In this document: one piece after another, positions 9,183-16,696 of the stretch
Numbering within the stretch: the first letter of the stretch is position 1
Layout of the letters: each line of letters begins with the position of its first letter
Assembly (NCBI GenBank): GCA_045633565.1
Contig: JAZQYO010000001.1
Coordinates: 1-64,000 of the forward strand
Origin: RGIG7450 sp045633565
Lineage (GTDB): Bacteria; Bacillota; Clostridia; RUG12999
DNA: 64,000 nt
Direction of reading: 5' to 3'
Position numbers and translations under genes: made by a program
The notes under the pieces: generated by a model
What the model was told of the DNA's origin: nothing
Seen by the model: the letters and a program-made list of their open reading frames with translations, nothing else
Databases searched by the model: none

Positions 9183-9206
9183 AAGACGGGCAATGCCCGT
9201 CTTTTT
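9181..9206. terminator. Bidirectional intrinsic terminator
   Basis: Seven-bp GC-rich stem (9185-9191 with 9195-9201) with a 3-base loop, flanked by A4 and T5. It lies between convergent genes ending at 9182 (+) and 9205 (-) and can serve both. Confidence 0.9.
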
Positions 9207-9672
9207 ACTTATTCGTACTGCCAAATCCGCCCGTGCGGTCCGCTTCGGCATTATCCCCGTCTGCTTTTAAAAATGTCGCAAAAACGCCCTGACCGATACG
9301 GTCACCTTTTTTTATGACTGTGTCCTCAGTAAAGAAGTTATAAAAAGCAAACATTATATGTCCCTCATTGTCGGGATTGTTGTAATAATCGCTGTCAACA
9401 ACTCCGACAGAGTTTGCCATTACAAGCCCTTTTTTGCCGGGATTTGATGAACGATTATAAAGATACAATACCTCGTCTTCTGCCATATAAGCTTTAATGC
9501 CGGTTTTTACAAAAGTCGGCTTTTTTTCTGTCATATTCCAGATTGAAGGGATAACTATATCTTCCGCTGCTTCAATATCATAGCCTGCGCTGTTTTTTGT
9601 GCTGCGTGCAGGAAGATTAATTTCTTTATCTGCAAAAGTGGAACATATTTCAAAACCACGAATTTTATCCAT
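9205..9672 (-). CDS. dut: dUTP diphosphatase (dUTPase)
   Basis: 155 residues with the trimeric dUTPase motifs in order: motif 1 SAGYDIEAAED, motif 2 YNRSSNPGKKGL, motif 3 GVVDSDYYNNPDNEGHIMF (catalytic Asp and the uracil-pocket Tyr), motif 4 GDRIGQGVF and motif 5 RTGGFGSTNK. It hydrolyses dUTP to dUMP and PPi, keeping uracil out of DNA and feeding thymidylate synthesis. The ATG at 9672 follows GAGGTGA. It is apparently transcribed separately from the vor operon upstream, from which a hairpin separates it. Confidence 0.9.
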   Translation of the reverse strand: MDKIRGFEICSTFADKEINLPARSTKNSAGYDIEAAEDIVIPSIWNMTEKKPTFVKTGIKAYMAEDEVLYLYNRSSNPGKKGLVMANSVGVVDSDYYNNPDNEGHIMFAFYNFFTEDTVIKKGDRIGQGVFATFLKADGDNAEADRTGGFGSTNK

Positions 9673-9692
9673 AATATCACCTCATTAAAGGT

Positions 9693-9718
9693 TTCCCCGC
9701 ATTATAATATGCGGGGAA
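9693..9718 (-). terminator. Hairpin downstream of the vor operon, probable weak terminator
   Basis: Ten-bp perfect stem (9693-9702 with 9709-9718) around a TATAAT loop, just after the stop of the vorC-like gene on the minus strand. The following T content is poor, so termination may be partial, or the hairpin may mainly stabilise the mRNA end. Confidence 0.55.
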
Positions 9719-9726
9719 TTTGTGTA

Positions 9727-10260
9727 TTAAAGGCTTGCGCCTATCTGCAATGCTTTAAGATTGGATTCTGCCATTGCGGCACGTTTTGCAGGAATGATTT
9801 TCTTTAAAACTGCATCAATATCCTCGGGTTTATCTTCGCCAAGAACATTTAAGAGTTTTCCTACGATAATCATGTTAGCAAGTGTCGGGAAACCGTTGTC
9901 ACTTGCAAGTTTTGTAGCAGGAACGTAGTAAACTGTTACATCATCACGTTCTACTTTTCTTTCAATGAGTGTGGAATCACAAATAATGATTCCACCTTTT
10001 TCAACTGTAGATTCGAATTTATCAAGTGACGGAAGATTCATTGCGATTAATACATTAGGATTAGTAATAATAGGAGAACCTACTTTTTCATCACTTACGA
10101 TAACGCTGCAGCTTGCTGTACCTCCACGCATTTCAGGACCGTAAGACGGAAGCCAGCTAACTTCTTTTTCTTCAAGCATACCTTTGTAAGCAAGGAATTT
10201 ACCTGCAAAAAGTATGCCCTGACCGCCAAAGCCGGAAAGTATAATATTTTTTGTATTCAT
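9727..10260 (-). CDS. 2-oxoacid:ferredoxin oxidoreductase, gamma subunit
   Basis: 177 residues matching the gamma/C subunit family: GFGGQGILFAGKFLAYKG at the N-terminus and PSYGPEMRGGTASCSVIVSD, both hallmarks. It is the last gene of the operon. Its start overlaps the beta subunit's stop by one base. It belongs to a four-subunit complex that interconverts 2-oxo acid + CoA + oxidised ferredoxin with acyl-CoA + CO2 + reduced ferredoxin. The substrate cannot be read from this subunit; the neighbouring ilvE favours branched-chain oxoacids. Confidence 0.9.
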   Translation of the reverse strand: MNTKNIILSGFGGQGILFAGKFLAYKGMLEEKEVSWLPSYGPEMRGGTASCSVIVSDEKVGSPIITNPNVLIAMNLPSLDKFESTVEKGGIIICDSTLIERKVERDDVTVYYVPATKLASDNGFPTLANMIIVGKLLNVLGEDKPEDIDAVLKKIIPAKRAAMAESNLKALQIGASL

Positions 10261-11018
10261 TATTCTTCCTCCTTTGCAGCACTTCTGTCTTTATAAACAC
10301 CAAGCGGATACTGCGGAAGCATATTGTCTTCCAGCCATTTAAGAGCATCTTTCGGTGTGAGACCCCAGTTTGTAGGACAGGTGGAAACAACTTCAATAAG
10401 CGAGAAGCCTTTGCCGTCTATCTGATTCTGGAAAGCCTTTTTAATAGCTTTTTTAGCATTTCTTACATTTTTAACATTGTTAACAGTAACACGTTCTAAG
10501 TACTCAGGACCGTCAAGCTGAGAAAGCATTTCACAAACTTTAATGGGGAAACCACAGTGGTTTGTGTCACGACCATAAGGTGATGTCTGTGTTACCTGAC
10601 CGGGCAGAGATGTAGGAGCCATCTGACCGCCTGTCATACCATAAATTGCGTTGTTAACGAAAATAATTGTTATATTCTCATTTCTTGCAGCAGAATGAAC
10701 TGTTTCAGCCATACCGATAGATGCAAGGTCGCCGTCGCCCTGATATGTGAAAACAATATTGTTTTCGGGGTCAGAACGTTTAACACCTGTTGCAACTGCC
10801 GGAGCACGTCCGTGAGCTGCTTCAATCATATCACAATTAAAATAGTCATAAGCCATAACAGAGCAACCAACCGGTGCAACACCGATTGTTCTGCCTTCAA
10901 TGCCAAGTTCGTCAATAACTTCAGCAACAAGTCTGTGGATTATACCATGGGTACATCCGGGACAATAGTGAAAAGGAATGTCCGCAAGTGCATGAGGTTT
11001 TTCAAATACTACTGCCAT
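10260..11018 (-). CDS. 2-oxoacid:ferredoxin oxidoreductase, beta (TPP-binding) subunit
   Basis: 252 residues. The thiamine diphosphate site is visible as GDGDLASIG (residues 94-102) followed by VNNAIYGMTGGQMAPTS. HYCPGCTHG near residue 17 is the conserved N-terminal CPGC segment of VOR/KOR beta subunits. The start overlaps the alpha subunit stop by one base (TAATG), indicating translational coupling and equimolar synthesis. The family includes 2-oxoglutarate and 3-methyl-2-oxobutanoate enzymes; the choice between them is inferred from context. Confidence 0.92.
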   Translation of the reverse strand: MAVVFEKPHALADIPFHYCPGCTHGIIHRLVAEVIDELGIEGRTIGVAPVGCSVMAYDYFNCDMIEAAHGRAPAVATGVKRSDPENNIVFTYQGDGDLASIGMAETVHSAARNENITIIFVNNAIYGMTGGQMAPTSLPGQVTQTSPYGRDTNHCGFPIKVCEMLSQLDGPEYLERVTVNNVKNVRNAKKAIKKAFQNQIDGKGFSLIEVVSTCPTNWGLTPKDALKWLEDNMLPQYPLGVYKDRSAAKEEE

Positions 11019-12079
11019 TATTTTGCACCTCCGTTTGCTTTTTTTATTGCATCGAGTACCTGCTCGGGTGATACTATCATACCACCAACACGGTTACAAA
11101 GCGATACAGGAACTTTGCACTGTGATGCAAGTCTTACATCTTCTATCATCTGTCCCATTGAAAGTTCAACAGAAATAATTTCTTTTACGTGTTTTGCAGC
11201 CTCTTCAAAAGGTTTAGCCGGGAAAGGCCAGAGTGTGATAGGTCTTATCATACCAACTTTAATCCCCTGCTTTCTTGCTTCTATAACAGCATTTTTAGAA
11301 ACACGTGCTGCGATACCGAAAGCCGCAACGCAGATTTCAGCATCTTCCATCATGAACTCTTCATACATAACTTCATCACGTTTTACAAGTTCATAACGCT
11401 CAAATCTTTCAAAGTTAGTCTTTTCAAGTTTGTCAGGCTGGAGGTAGAGCGAGTTAACAATGTTATGCTCACGCTCCATCTTAGTGCCGTTTGTTGCCCA
11501 GGGTTTTTCGGGCATAGGAGGCTCTGTAAAATCAAGCGAAACCGGTTCCATCATCTGACCGAGTGTACCGTCAGCAAGGAGCATTACCGGCATACGGTAT
11601 TTATCAGCAACAGCAAAACCTTTAACTGTAAGTTCAGCCATTTCCTGAACGGAAGCAGGAGCATAAACCACCAGATGATAGTCACCGTGACCGCTGCCAC
11701 GTGTAGCCTGGAAATAGTCAGACTGGCTGGGCTGAATACCGCCAAGGCCGGGGCCGCCACGCTGAACGTTTAAAATAAGCGCCGGAAGGTCTGAACCTGC
11801 AAGATATGAAATACCTTCACTTTTAAGAGAAATTCCGGGGCTAGAAGAAGAAGTCATAACCCTTTTCCCTGTTGCAGCAACACCATAAACCATGTTGATA
11901 GCTGCAATTTCACTTTCAGCCTGGAGGAATGTTCCGCCAATTTTCGGCATTTTCTTTGCCATATATGCCGCAACTTCTGTCTGCGGGGTGATGGGGTAAC
12001 CGAAATAATGTCTGCAGCCTGCTAAAATAGCAGCTTCAGCAATTGCTTCGTTACCTTTCATTAAAACTTTTTCTGCCAT
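11018..12079 (-). CDS. 2-oxoacid:ferredoxin oxidoreductase, alpha subunit (VorB-like)
   Basis: 353 residues, opening MAEKVLMKGNEAIAEAAI with the CRHYFGYPITPQTE motif, then FLQAESEIAAINMVYGVAATG and MTSSSSPGISLKSEG, the core of the family's pyrimidine-binding domain. A shorter, standalone alpha subunit with separate gamma, beta and ferredoxin genes is the usual architecture of 3-methyl-2-oxobutanoate (VOR) and 2-oxoglutarate (KOR) enzymes. It starts with an ATG after GGGGAT, four bases after the ferredoxin subunit gene. With ilvE two genes upstream, VOR is the better guess. Confidence 0.9.
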   Translation of the reverse strand: MAEKVLMKGNEAIAEAAILAGCRHYFGYPITPQTEVAAYMAKKMPKIGGTFLQAESEIAAINMVYGVAATGKRVMTSSSSPGISLKSEGISYLAGSDLPALILNVQRGGPGLGGIQPSQSDYFQATRGSGHGDYHLVVYAPASVQEMAELTVKGFAVADKYRMPVMLLADGTLGQMMEPVSLDFTEPPMPEKPWATNGTKMEREHNIVNSLYLQPDKLEKTNFERFERYELVKRDEVMYEEFMMEDAEICVAAFGIAARVSKNAVIEARKQGIKVGMIRPITLWPFPAKPFEEAAKHVKEIISVELSMGQMIEDVRLASQCKVPVSLCNRVGGMIVSPEQVLDAIKKANGGAK

Positions 12080-12083
12080 TTTC

Positions 12084-12293
12084 TTATCCCCTTTCCACCG
12101 TAATTATGCAGTCCGGACACATAATTGCACAGGATGCGCAACCAATGCAGGCTTCTTCATCTGTAAGCTCTGCAGGATGATGTCCTTTTTTATTGATTTT
12201 GTCAGGTGACAGTCTTAAAATCTTTTTGGGACAAGCGTCTATACAAAGACCGCAACCTTTACAAAGGTCTGTTTTAAAAGTTAATTTTGACAC
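12084..12293 (-). CDS. 2[4Fe-4S] ferredoxin, delta subunit of the oxoacid oxidoreductase
   Basis: 69 residues with two cluster motifs, CKGCGLCIDACP and CIGCASCAIMCP, so it can carry two [4Fe-4S] clusters that pass electrons between the TPP site and soluble ferredoxin. GTG start at 12293 behind AAGGAGTGA. It lies first among the four oxidoreductase subunit genes (order D-A-B-C). Confidence 0.92.
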   Translation of the reverse strand: MSKLTFKTDLCKGCGLCIDACPKKILRLSPDKINKKGHHPAELTDEEACIGCASCAIMCPDCIITVERG

Positions 12294-12314
12294 CTTTTGT
12301 CACTCCTTTTTTTA

Positions 12315-12986
12315 TCAGAAATATTTATCCTGAAGTTTAAGTTTATAAAGTCCGGGAATATCTGTTTTGATTTCAATATCTTCCCAAACTGTTGTCATTA
12401 CAACGGGAATACCCGTTTTTTCTGCAATTTCTTCTGCATAGCCCAGTGAAGATAATATGCAGTTTTCATCAGTTTCGTTGCCGAGATTAGAGTTATTTAT
12501 AATCCCTGTGAATTTTATTTTTGATGCAGCTTCTATTTCGCGCATTATTTCTATCGCTGAGTCTGCATCTTTTGTTTCAGGTCTGAATTTGTTTATGACC
12601 ATCAACATTTCATAATCATCTTCCTGTTTTATGGCGTCAGCAAGTCTGCCGAGAACAAGTGCTCCTCTGTCGTCACCGCCAATGTCAAGTACAACTGTCT
12701 GATTTTTGTCGTCTGTAATTGAATATATTTCCTGCGGAAGAGCAGGAATGTCAACATTGGAGTTGGCGTAGAGCGAGCAGATAAGACGAATGCCTTTTTC
12801 CTCAAGCTCTCTTTGGCTGTCTTTAGACCTAAAATAAGGATTTACTATATCAAGGTCTGCAAGTGCCACATTGCTCTTTTTATCAGCAAGTTTTTTTGCA
12901 ATATTAACAGCAATGTTTGTCTTTCCGCTGCCATAATGACCTGAAATAATGGTCAGTCTTTTATAGTTTAAAGAGTTACTGTCCAA
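12315..12986 (-). CDS. SIMIBI-type P-loop ATPase of unknown role inside the vor operon
   Basis: 223 residues. Walker A is GHYGSGKT (residues 16-23), followed by NIAVNIAKKLADK and ADLDIVNPYF, the deviant ParA/MinD/Mrp-like arrangement; VLDIGGDDRGA resembles a switch II region. The start appears to be TTG at 12986, overlapping the ilvE end by 19 bases, because no in-frame ATG precedes the P-loop and a GAGGA lies upstream within ilvE. No membrane segments or cysteine pairs are seen. Position between ilvE and the ferredoxin subunit suggests a role in assembling or regulating the Fe-S oxidoreductase; this is inference. Confidence 0.8.
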   Translation of the reverse strand: MDSNSLNYKRLTIISGHYGSGKTNIAVNIAKKLADKKSNVALADLDIVNPYFRSKDSQRELEEKGIRLICSLYANSNVDIPALPQEIYSITDDKNQTVVLDIGGDDRGALVLGRLADAIKQEDDYEMLMVINKFRPETKDADSAIEIMREIEAASKIKFTGIINNSNLGNETDENCILSSLGYAEEIAEKTGIPVVMTTVWEDIEIKTDIPGLYKLKLQDKYF

Positions 12987-14032
12987 CCCAGCTCATCCTC
13001 ACATTTACCCCACTGAATACCTGTTACAGTATCATAGAGTTTCTGGCTTACTTCGCCGATTTCGTTGTTGTTAATCATGTAAACATCATCTTTGTATCTG
13101 AGTTTGCCAACAGGAGAAATTACTGCAGCAGTACCTGTACCAAAGCATTCTTCAAGTTTACCGTTATGAGCCGCTTCAACAAGCTCATCAACAGAAACTT
13201 TTCTTTCCTCTACTGTATATCCCATGCGTTTGCAAAGCTCGATTACTGAATTTCTTGTAATACCGGGCAGAATGCTGCCGTTAAGCATAGGAGTAATAAT
13301 TTTTCCGTCAATCTTAAAGAAGATGTTCATAGCGCCAACTTCTTCAATATATTTTCTTTCAACACCGTCAAGCCAAAGAACCTGGGAATAACCGTCATCG
13401 TGAGCTTTAACCTGAGCAATAAGGCTTGCTGCATAGTTACCGCCTGTTTTTGCAAAGCCCATACCGCCTTTAACAGCTCTTACATATTCGTCCTCAATCC
13501 AGATGCCTACAGGAGCAAGACCATTTTCATAGTAAGCACCGCTGGGAGCAAGGATTACTATAAAGAGGTATGTTTTGGAAGGAGCAACTCCCAAGAACTC
13601 GTCAGTTGCGATAACAAAAGGTCTGATGTAGAGTGATGTGCCGTCCTCTTCGGGAACCCAGTCAGCATCAACTTTAACAACTTCTTTTATAGCCTCAACA
13701 AAAATTTCTTCCGGAATTTCAGGAATACAAAGTCTTTCGTTACTTGCGTTGGCACGTTTAGCGTTCATATCAGGTCTGAAAAGTCTTATTTTGCCATCAG
13801 CACCTTTATACGCTTTAAGACCTTCAAACATTTCCTGTCCGTAATGGAATACCATAGCAGCAGGCTCAAGCTCAATTGCACCATAAGGTACAATTCTTGC
13901 ATCATGCCAGCCTTTGCCTTCTGTGTAGTTCATCAAAAACATGTGGTCGGTAAAAATTTTACCAAAACCAAGTTTCGCACCTTTAGCAGGTTTTTCTTTA
14001 GGACTTGTTGTTTTAGTGATTTTGATTTCCAT
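12968..14032 (-). CDS. ilvE: Branched-chain amino acid aminotransferase
   Basis: 354 residues of fold-type IV PLP aminotransferases. The Schiff-base Lys195 lies in MGFAKTGGNYAAS, and YGAIELEPAAMVFHYGQEMFEGLKAY, YIEEVGAMNIFF and GSILPGITR are the conserved BCAT segments. It transfers amino groups between glutamate and the 2-oxo acids of Val, Leu and Ile. The gene starts 17 bases after the acyl-CoA synthetase stop and overlaps the following ATPase gene, so it is part of the T-box-controlled operon. The combination with a ferredoxin oxidoreductase suggests it works in the biosynthetic direction. Confidence 0.93.
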   Translation of the reverse strand: MEIKITKTTSPKEKPAKGAKLGFGKIFTDHMFLMNYTEGKGWHDARIVPYGAIELEPAAMVFHYGQEMFEGLKAYKGADGKIRLFRPDMNAKRANASNERLCIPEIPEEIFVEAIKEVVKVDADWVPEEDGTSLYIRPFVIATDEFLGVAPSKTYLFIVILAPSGAYYENGLAPVGIWIEDEYVRAVKGGMGFAKTGGNYAASLIAQVKAHDDGYSQVLWLDGVERKYIEEVGAMNIFFKIDGKIITPMLNGSILPGITRNSVIELCKRMGYTVEERKVSVDELVEAAHNGKLEECFGTGTAAVISPVGKLRYKDDVYMINNNEIGEVSQKLYDTVTGIQWGKCEDELGWTVTL

Positions 14033-14049
14033 AATTAAACACTTCTTTC

Positions 14050-16350
14050 TTAGAGTTTATTTCTCTGAATTTTACCGCTTACTGTTTTTGGAAGTTCATC
14101 TTTGAACACAACAATTCGCGGATATTTATAGGGTGCCGTATGATCCTTAACATAAAGCTGAATTTCTTTTTTAAGCTCTTCTGTGGGCTCGGTTCCGTTT
14201 ACAAGTACAATACTTGCTTTAACTACCTGACCACGAACCTCGTCAGGCTCAGCAGAAACTCCGCATTCAAGAACATAAGGCAGTTCCATGATAACACTTT
14301 CAATTTCAAATGGTCCGATACGGTAACCGGAAGATTTAATAACATCATCCACACGACCAACATACCAATAGAAGCCATCCTCATCCTTCCAGGCTGTATC
14401 GCCGGTATGATAATATCCGTCATGAATAACCTCATCTGTTTTCTCTTTATCACCGTAATATCCGGTAAAGAGTCCACATGGGTGACCATTTTTAAGGTTA
14501 ATAACAATTTCACCCGTTTCACCAACCGCTACCGGATCGCCATTTTCATTAATGAGTTCAACATCATATATCGGTGCAGGTTTACCCATTGAACCAATCT
14601 TGTGTGATGCACCAACCATGTTACCGATAATCATTGTGCTTTCGGTCTGACCGAAGCCCTCAATTATCTGAAGTCCCGTAGCTTTTTCAAACTGACGGTA
14701 AACCTCGGGGTTTAATGCTTCGCCCGCAGTTGTCATGTGACGAACAGAAGAAAAGTCGTATTTTGACAAATCCTGCTTAATCATCATTCTGAGCATTGTG
14801 GGCGGTGCACAGAAGGTTGTTATTTTATGTTTAGCAAACATTGGCATAATGTCCGCTGCGTCAAACCTGTCAAAGTCATATACAAAGGTTGCTGCCTCAC
14901 AAAGCCACTGACCGTACAGCTTACCCCACATTGATTTTGCCCAACCGGTGTCGGAAATTGTAAAGTGAAGTCCGTCCGGGTCAACATTGTGCCAGTATTT
15001 TGCTGTATGGAAATGACCGAGAGGATATTTAAAGTTATGTGCAGCAATTTTCGGATAGCCTGTTGTTCCCGATGTAAAGAACATAAGCATTAAATCATCG
15101 CCGCCGGGAGAATCTTTAGTTCTGTTATAATGAGAACTGTAGAGCATATACTCTTCATCAAAATTTCTCCAGCCTTCACGTTCGCCATTTACAATAAGTT
15201 TATTAACAAGCTGCGGGTATTTTTCTGCTGCAATTTCAACCTGAGCCGCTGTATCTCCGTCCGCAGTACAGATTATTGTGTTAACTCCCGCTGCATTAAA
15301 TCTATATTCAATATCATGAGCGAGAAGCTGGTTTGTAGCCGGAATAACAACTGCGCCAAGCTTGTGAAGACCAAGTATTGCAAACCAGAACTGGTAATGA
15401 CGCTTTAAAATGAGCATTACCCTGTCGCCCTTTTTAATACCGAGCGCTCTGAAATAGTTTGCACATCTTGCTGACTCGCGTTTCATATCCTTGAAGGTGA
15501 ATGGACGCTCTGTATGGTCCCTTGAAACATGCATCATAGCAAGCTTTTTTGGTTCACGGTCAGCAAGTGCATCCACAAGGTCAAATGCAAAGTTGAAGTT
15601 TTCTGTGTTTTTAAAAGTAATGGACGTAGGTGTACCTTTTTCGTTTGTAACGGTATCAATAAACTTTTTATAAATTCTGTCTTTTGTATCGTCACGGCGG
15701 ACATATCTGTCTTCAATTGCTTTTGTTGGTGTAAGCTCAGGAATAGGTTCACCGGTGGGATTTAAAACAATCGCATAGAAGATGCAGTCTTCACCATTTA
15801 CAGCAATCATACCGTGAGGCGTGTTACTGTCAAAATAAATACTGTCACCGGGGCCTAAAACTTCCCTGTGTTCACCAATCTGCACCATCAGATGGCCGGA
15901 AACTATAAGGTCACATTCCTGACCATCATGCGTGGTCAACTCAATATCTTTCCCTTCCGCATCAGGATCATAAACACTTTTAACATAAAGCGGTTCTGCA
16001 ATACGGTTCTGGAAAGCATACGCCATGTTATAATAGGTCATTCCGTGTGCCTGTGCAACCTTTTGTGCTGTTCCCGAACGGGTTACAGTAAAGGATTTAA
16101 GCGTAGGGCTGTGACCTTCAATGATATCGGTGACATTAACACCGAGCGCAAGTGCACAACGGTAAATAAATGCAAAGTGCAGGTCGCACGTACCTGTTTC
16201 ACACTGAAGATATTCTTCCGCCGAAACGCCGGTTTTTCCCGCCATATCCTCGGGAGATAGTCCTACAATTTCACGGAGTTCACGGATACGTGCCGCCATC
16301 TCCTTTATTTTGTAGTCAAGTCCTGTAATCTGGTTCATAAGTAAAGACAT
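14050..16350 (-). CDS. XRE-HTH + cupin + acyl-CoA synthetase fusion protein (first paralogue, heads vor operon)
   Basis: 766 residues. Residues ~17-78 form an XRE-type helix-turn-helix. A cupin follows (~118-195) with H141, E145 and H179 in HDGQE...TPHGM positions. From ~245 it is a full adenylate-forming enzyme: FTSGTTGYPK (A3, ~425-434), GFGQTEST, YHTGDTAWKDEDG, RVDDVIKSSGYRIGP and the C-terminal Lys760 in SGKIQRNKL. It should activate a carboxylic acid to acyl-CoA; acid identity is unknown, with resemblance to acetyl/medium-chain CoA synthetases. Two possible ATG starts exist (16350 and 16338); the AGAAAGG site sits against the first, so the second may be real. A T-box precedes it. HTH-cupin regulators are usually separate proteins, so fusion to the enzyme is unusual. 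Confidence 0.9.
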   Translation of the reverse strand: MSLLMNQITGLDYKIKEMAARIRELREIVGLSPEDMAGKTGVSAEEYLQCETGTCDLHFAFIYRCALALGVNVTDIIEGHSPTLKSFTVTRSGTAQKVAQAHGMTYYNMAYAFQNRIAEPLYVKSVYDPDAEGKDIELTTHDGQECDLIVSGHLMVQIGEHREVLGPGDSIYFDSNTPHGMIAVNGEDCIFYAIVLNPTGEPIPELTPTKAIEDRYVRRDDTKDRIYKKFIDTVTNEKGTPTSITFKNTENFNFAFDLVDALADREPKKLAMMHVSRDHTERPFTFKDMKRESARCANYFRALGIKKGDRVMLILKRHYQFWFAILGLHKLGAVVIPATNQLLAHDIEYRFNAAGVNTIICTADGDTAAQVEIAAEKYPQLVNKLIVNGEREGWRNFDEEYMLYSSHYNRTKDSPGGDDLMLMFFTSGTTGYPKIAAHNFKYPLGHFHTAKYWHNVDPDGLHFTISDTGWAKSMWGKLYGQWLCEAATFVYDFDRFDAADIMPMFAKHKITTFCAPPTMLRMMIKQDLSKYDFSSVRHMTTAGEALNPEVYRQFEKATGLQIIEGFGQTESTMIIGNMVGASHKIGSMGKPAPIYDVELINENGDPVAVGETGEIVINLKNGHPCGLFTGYYGDKEKTDEVIHDGYYHTGDTAWKDEDGFYWYVGRVDDVIKSSGYRIGPFEIESVIMELPYVLECGVSAEPDEVRGQVVKASIVLVNGTEPTEELKKEIQLYVKDHTAPYKYPRIVVFKDELPKTVSGKIQRNKL

Positions 16351-16361
16351 CCTTTCTGGAA

Positions 16362-16646
16362 CGAAAAAACACCCGTCCCAAAGTTAATATCTTTGAGACG
16401 AGTGCTGAAAAATCTCTTTGCACCCGCGGTACCACTCAAATTGCGCTCATAAAGCGCCACTCAGACTCAAGCAAGTCGTATGCATTAACGCAGCAATCAC
16501 GAGGAGGTTCTACTAACCGTCCACGGCTTTCTTCCTCCCGACTCAGGAGCTACAGACACATTCATCAAAACCGACAGTTTACACCGACCACTGCCTCTCT
16601 TTGGGTCTGATTAAACGCGCACTCTCCGTCAACGTCTTTATACACG
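16362..16646 (-). promoter_or_regulatory. T-box riboswitch upstream of the synthetase-ilvE-vor operon
   Basis: On the minus strand the T-box sequence with GUGGUACCGCG lies at 16425-16442. Upstream is a Stem I with AGAGAGG and a distal GGUCGGUGUAA-type loop. A terminator follows (arms 16370-16383 and 16391-16404, then six Ts). The antiterminator bulge reads UGGU, which predicts a tRNA with discriminator base A73. That fits Val, Ile, Leu, Tyr, Phe and others but not Cys, Gly, Thr or Ser. I could not fix the specifier codon. Uncharged tRNA would favour read-through into the operon 16350-9727. Confidence 0.92.
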
Positions 16647-16650
16647 AGTA

Positions 16651-16679
16651 ATTATACACCAAATATCGAACTTTGTCAA
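16651..16679 (-). promoter_or_regulatory. Consensus sigma-A promoter for the T-box/synthetase/vor operon
   Basis: Perfect TTGACA (complement at 16674-16679) and TATAAT (complement at 16651-16656) with a 17-bp spacer. It lies 17 bases beyond the stop of the upstream paralogue and drives the T-box leader. Confidence 0.92.
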
Positions 16680-16696
16680 TAGTTTTATAGTATATT

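Noticed and set aside
10695..11396. 233-codon plus-strand frame opposite the oxidoreductase genes
   Set aside because: Spans two well-identified minus-strand genes and has no domain resemblance.
16351..16579. Possible SAM riboswitch or attenuator before the acyl-CoA synthetase
   Set aside because: The GGUACCGCG motif with AGAGAG Stem I identifies a T-box instead.
16362..16646. Cys as T-box specificity (UGU triplet in Stem I)
   Set aside because: The antiterminator bulge UGGU requires discriminator A73, while bacterial tRNA-Cys has U73.
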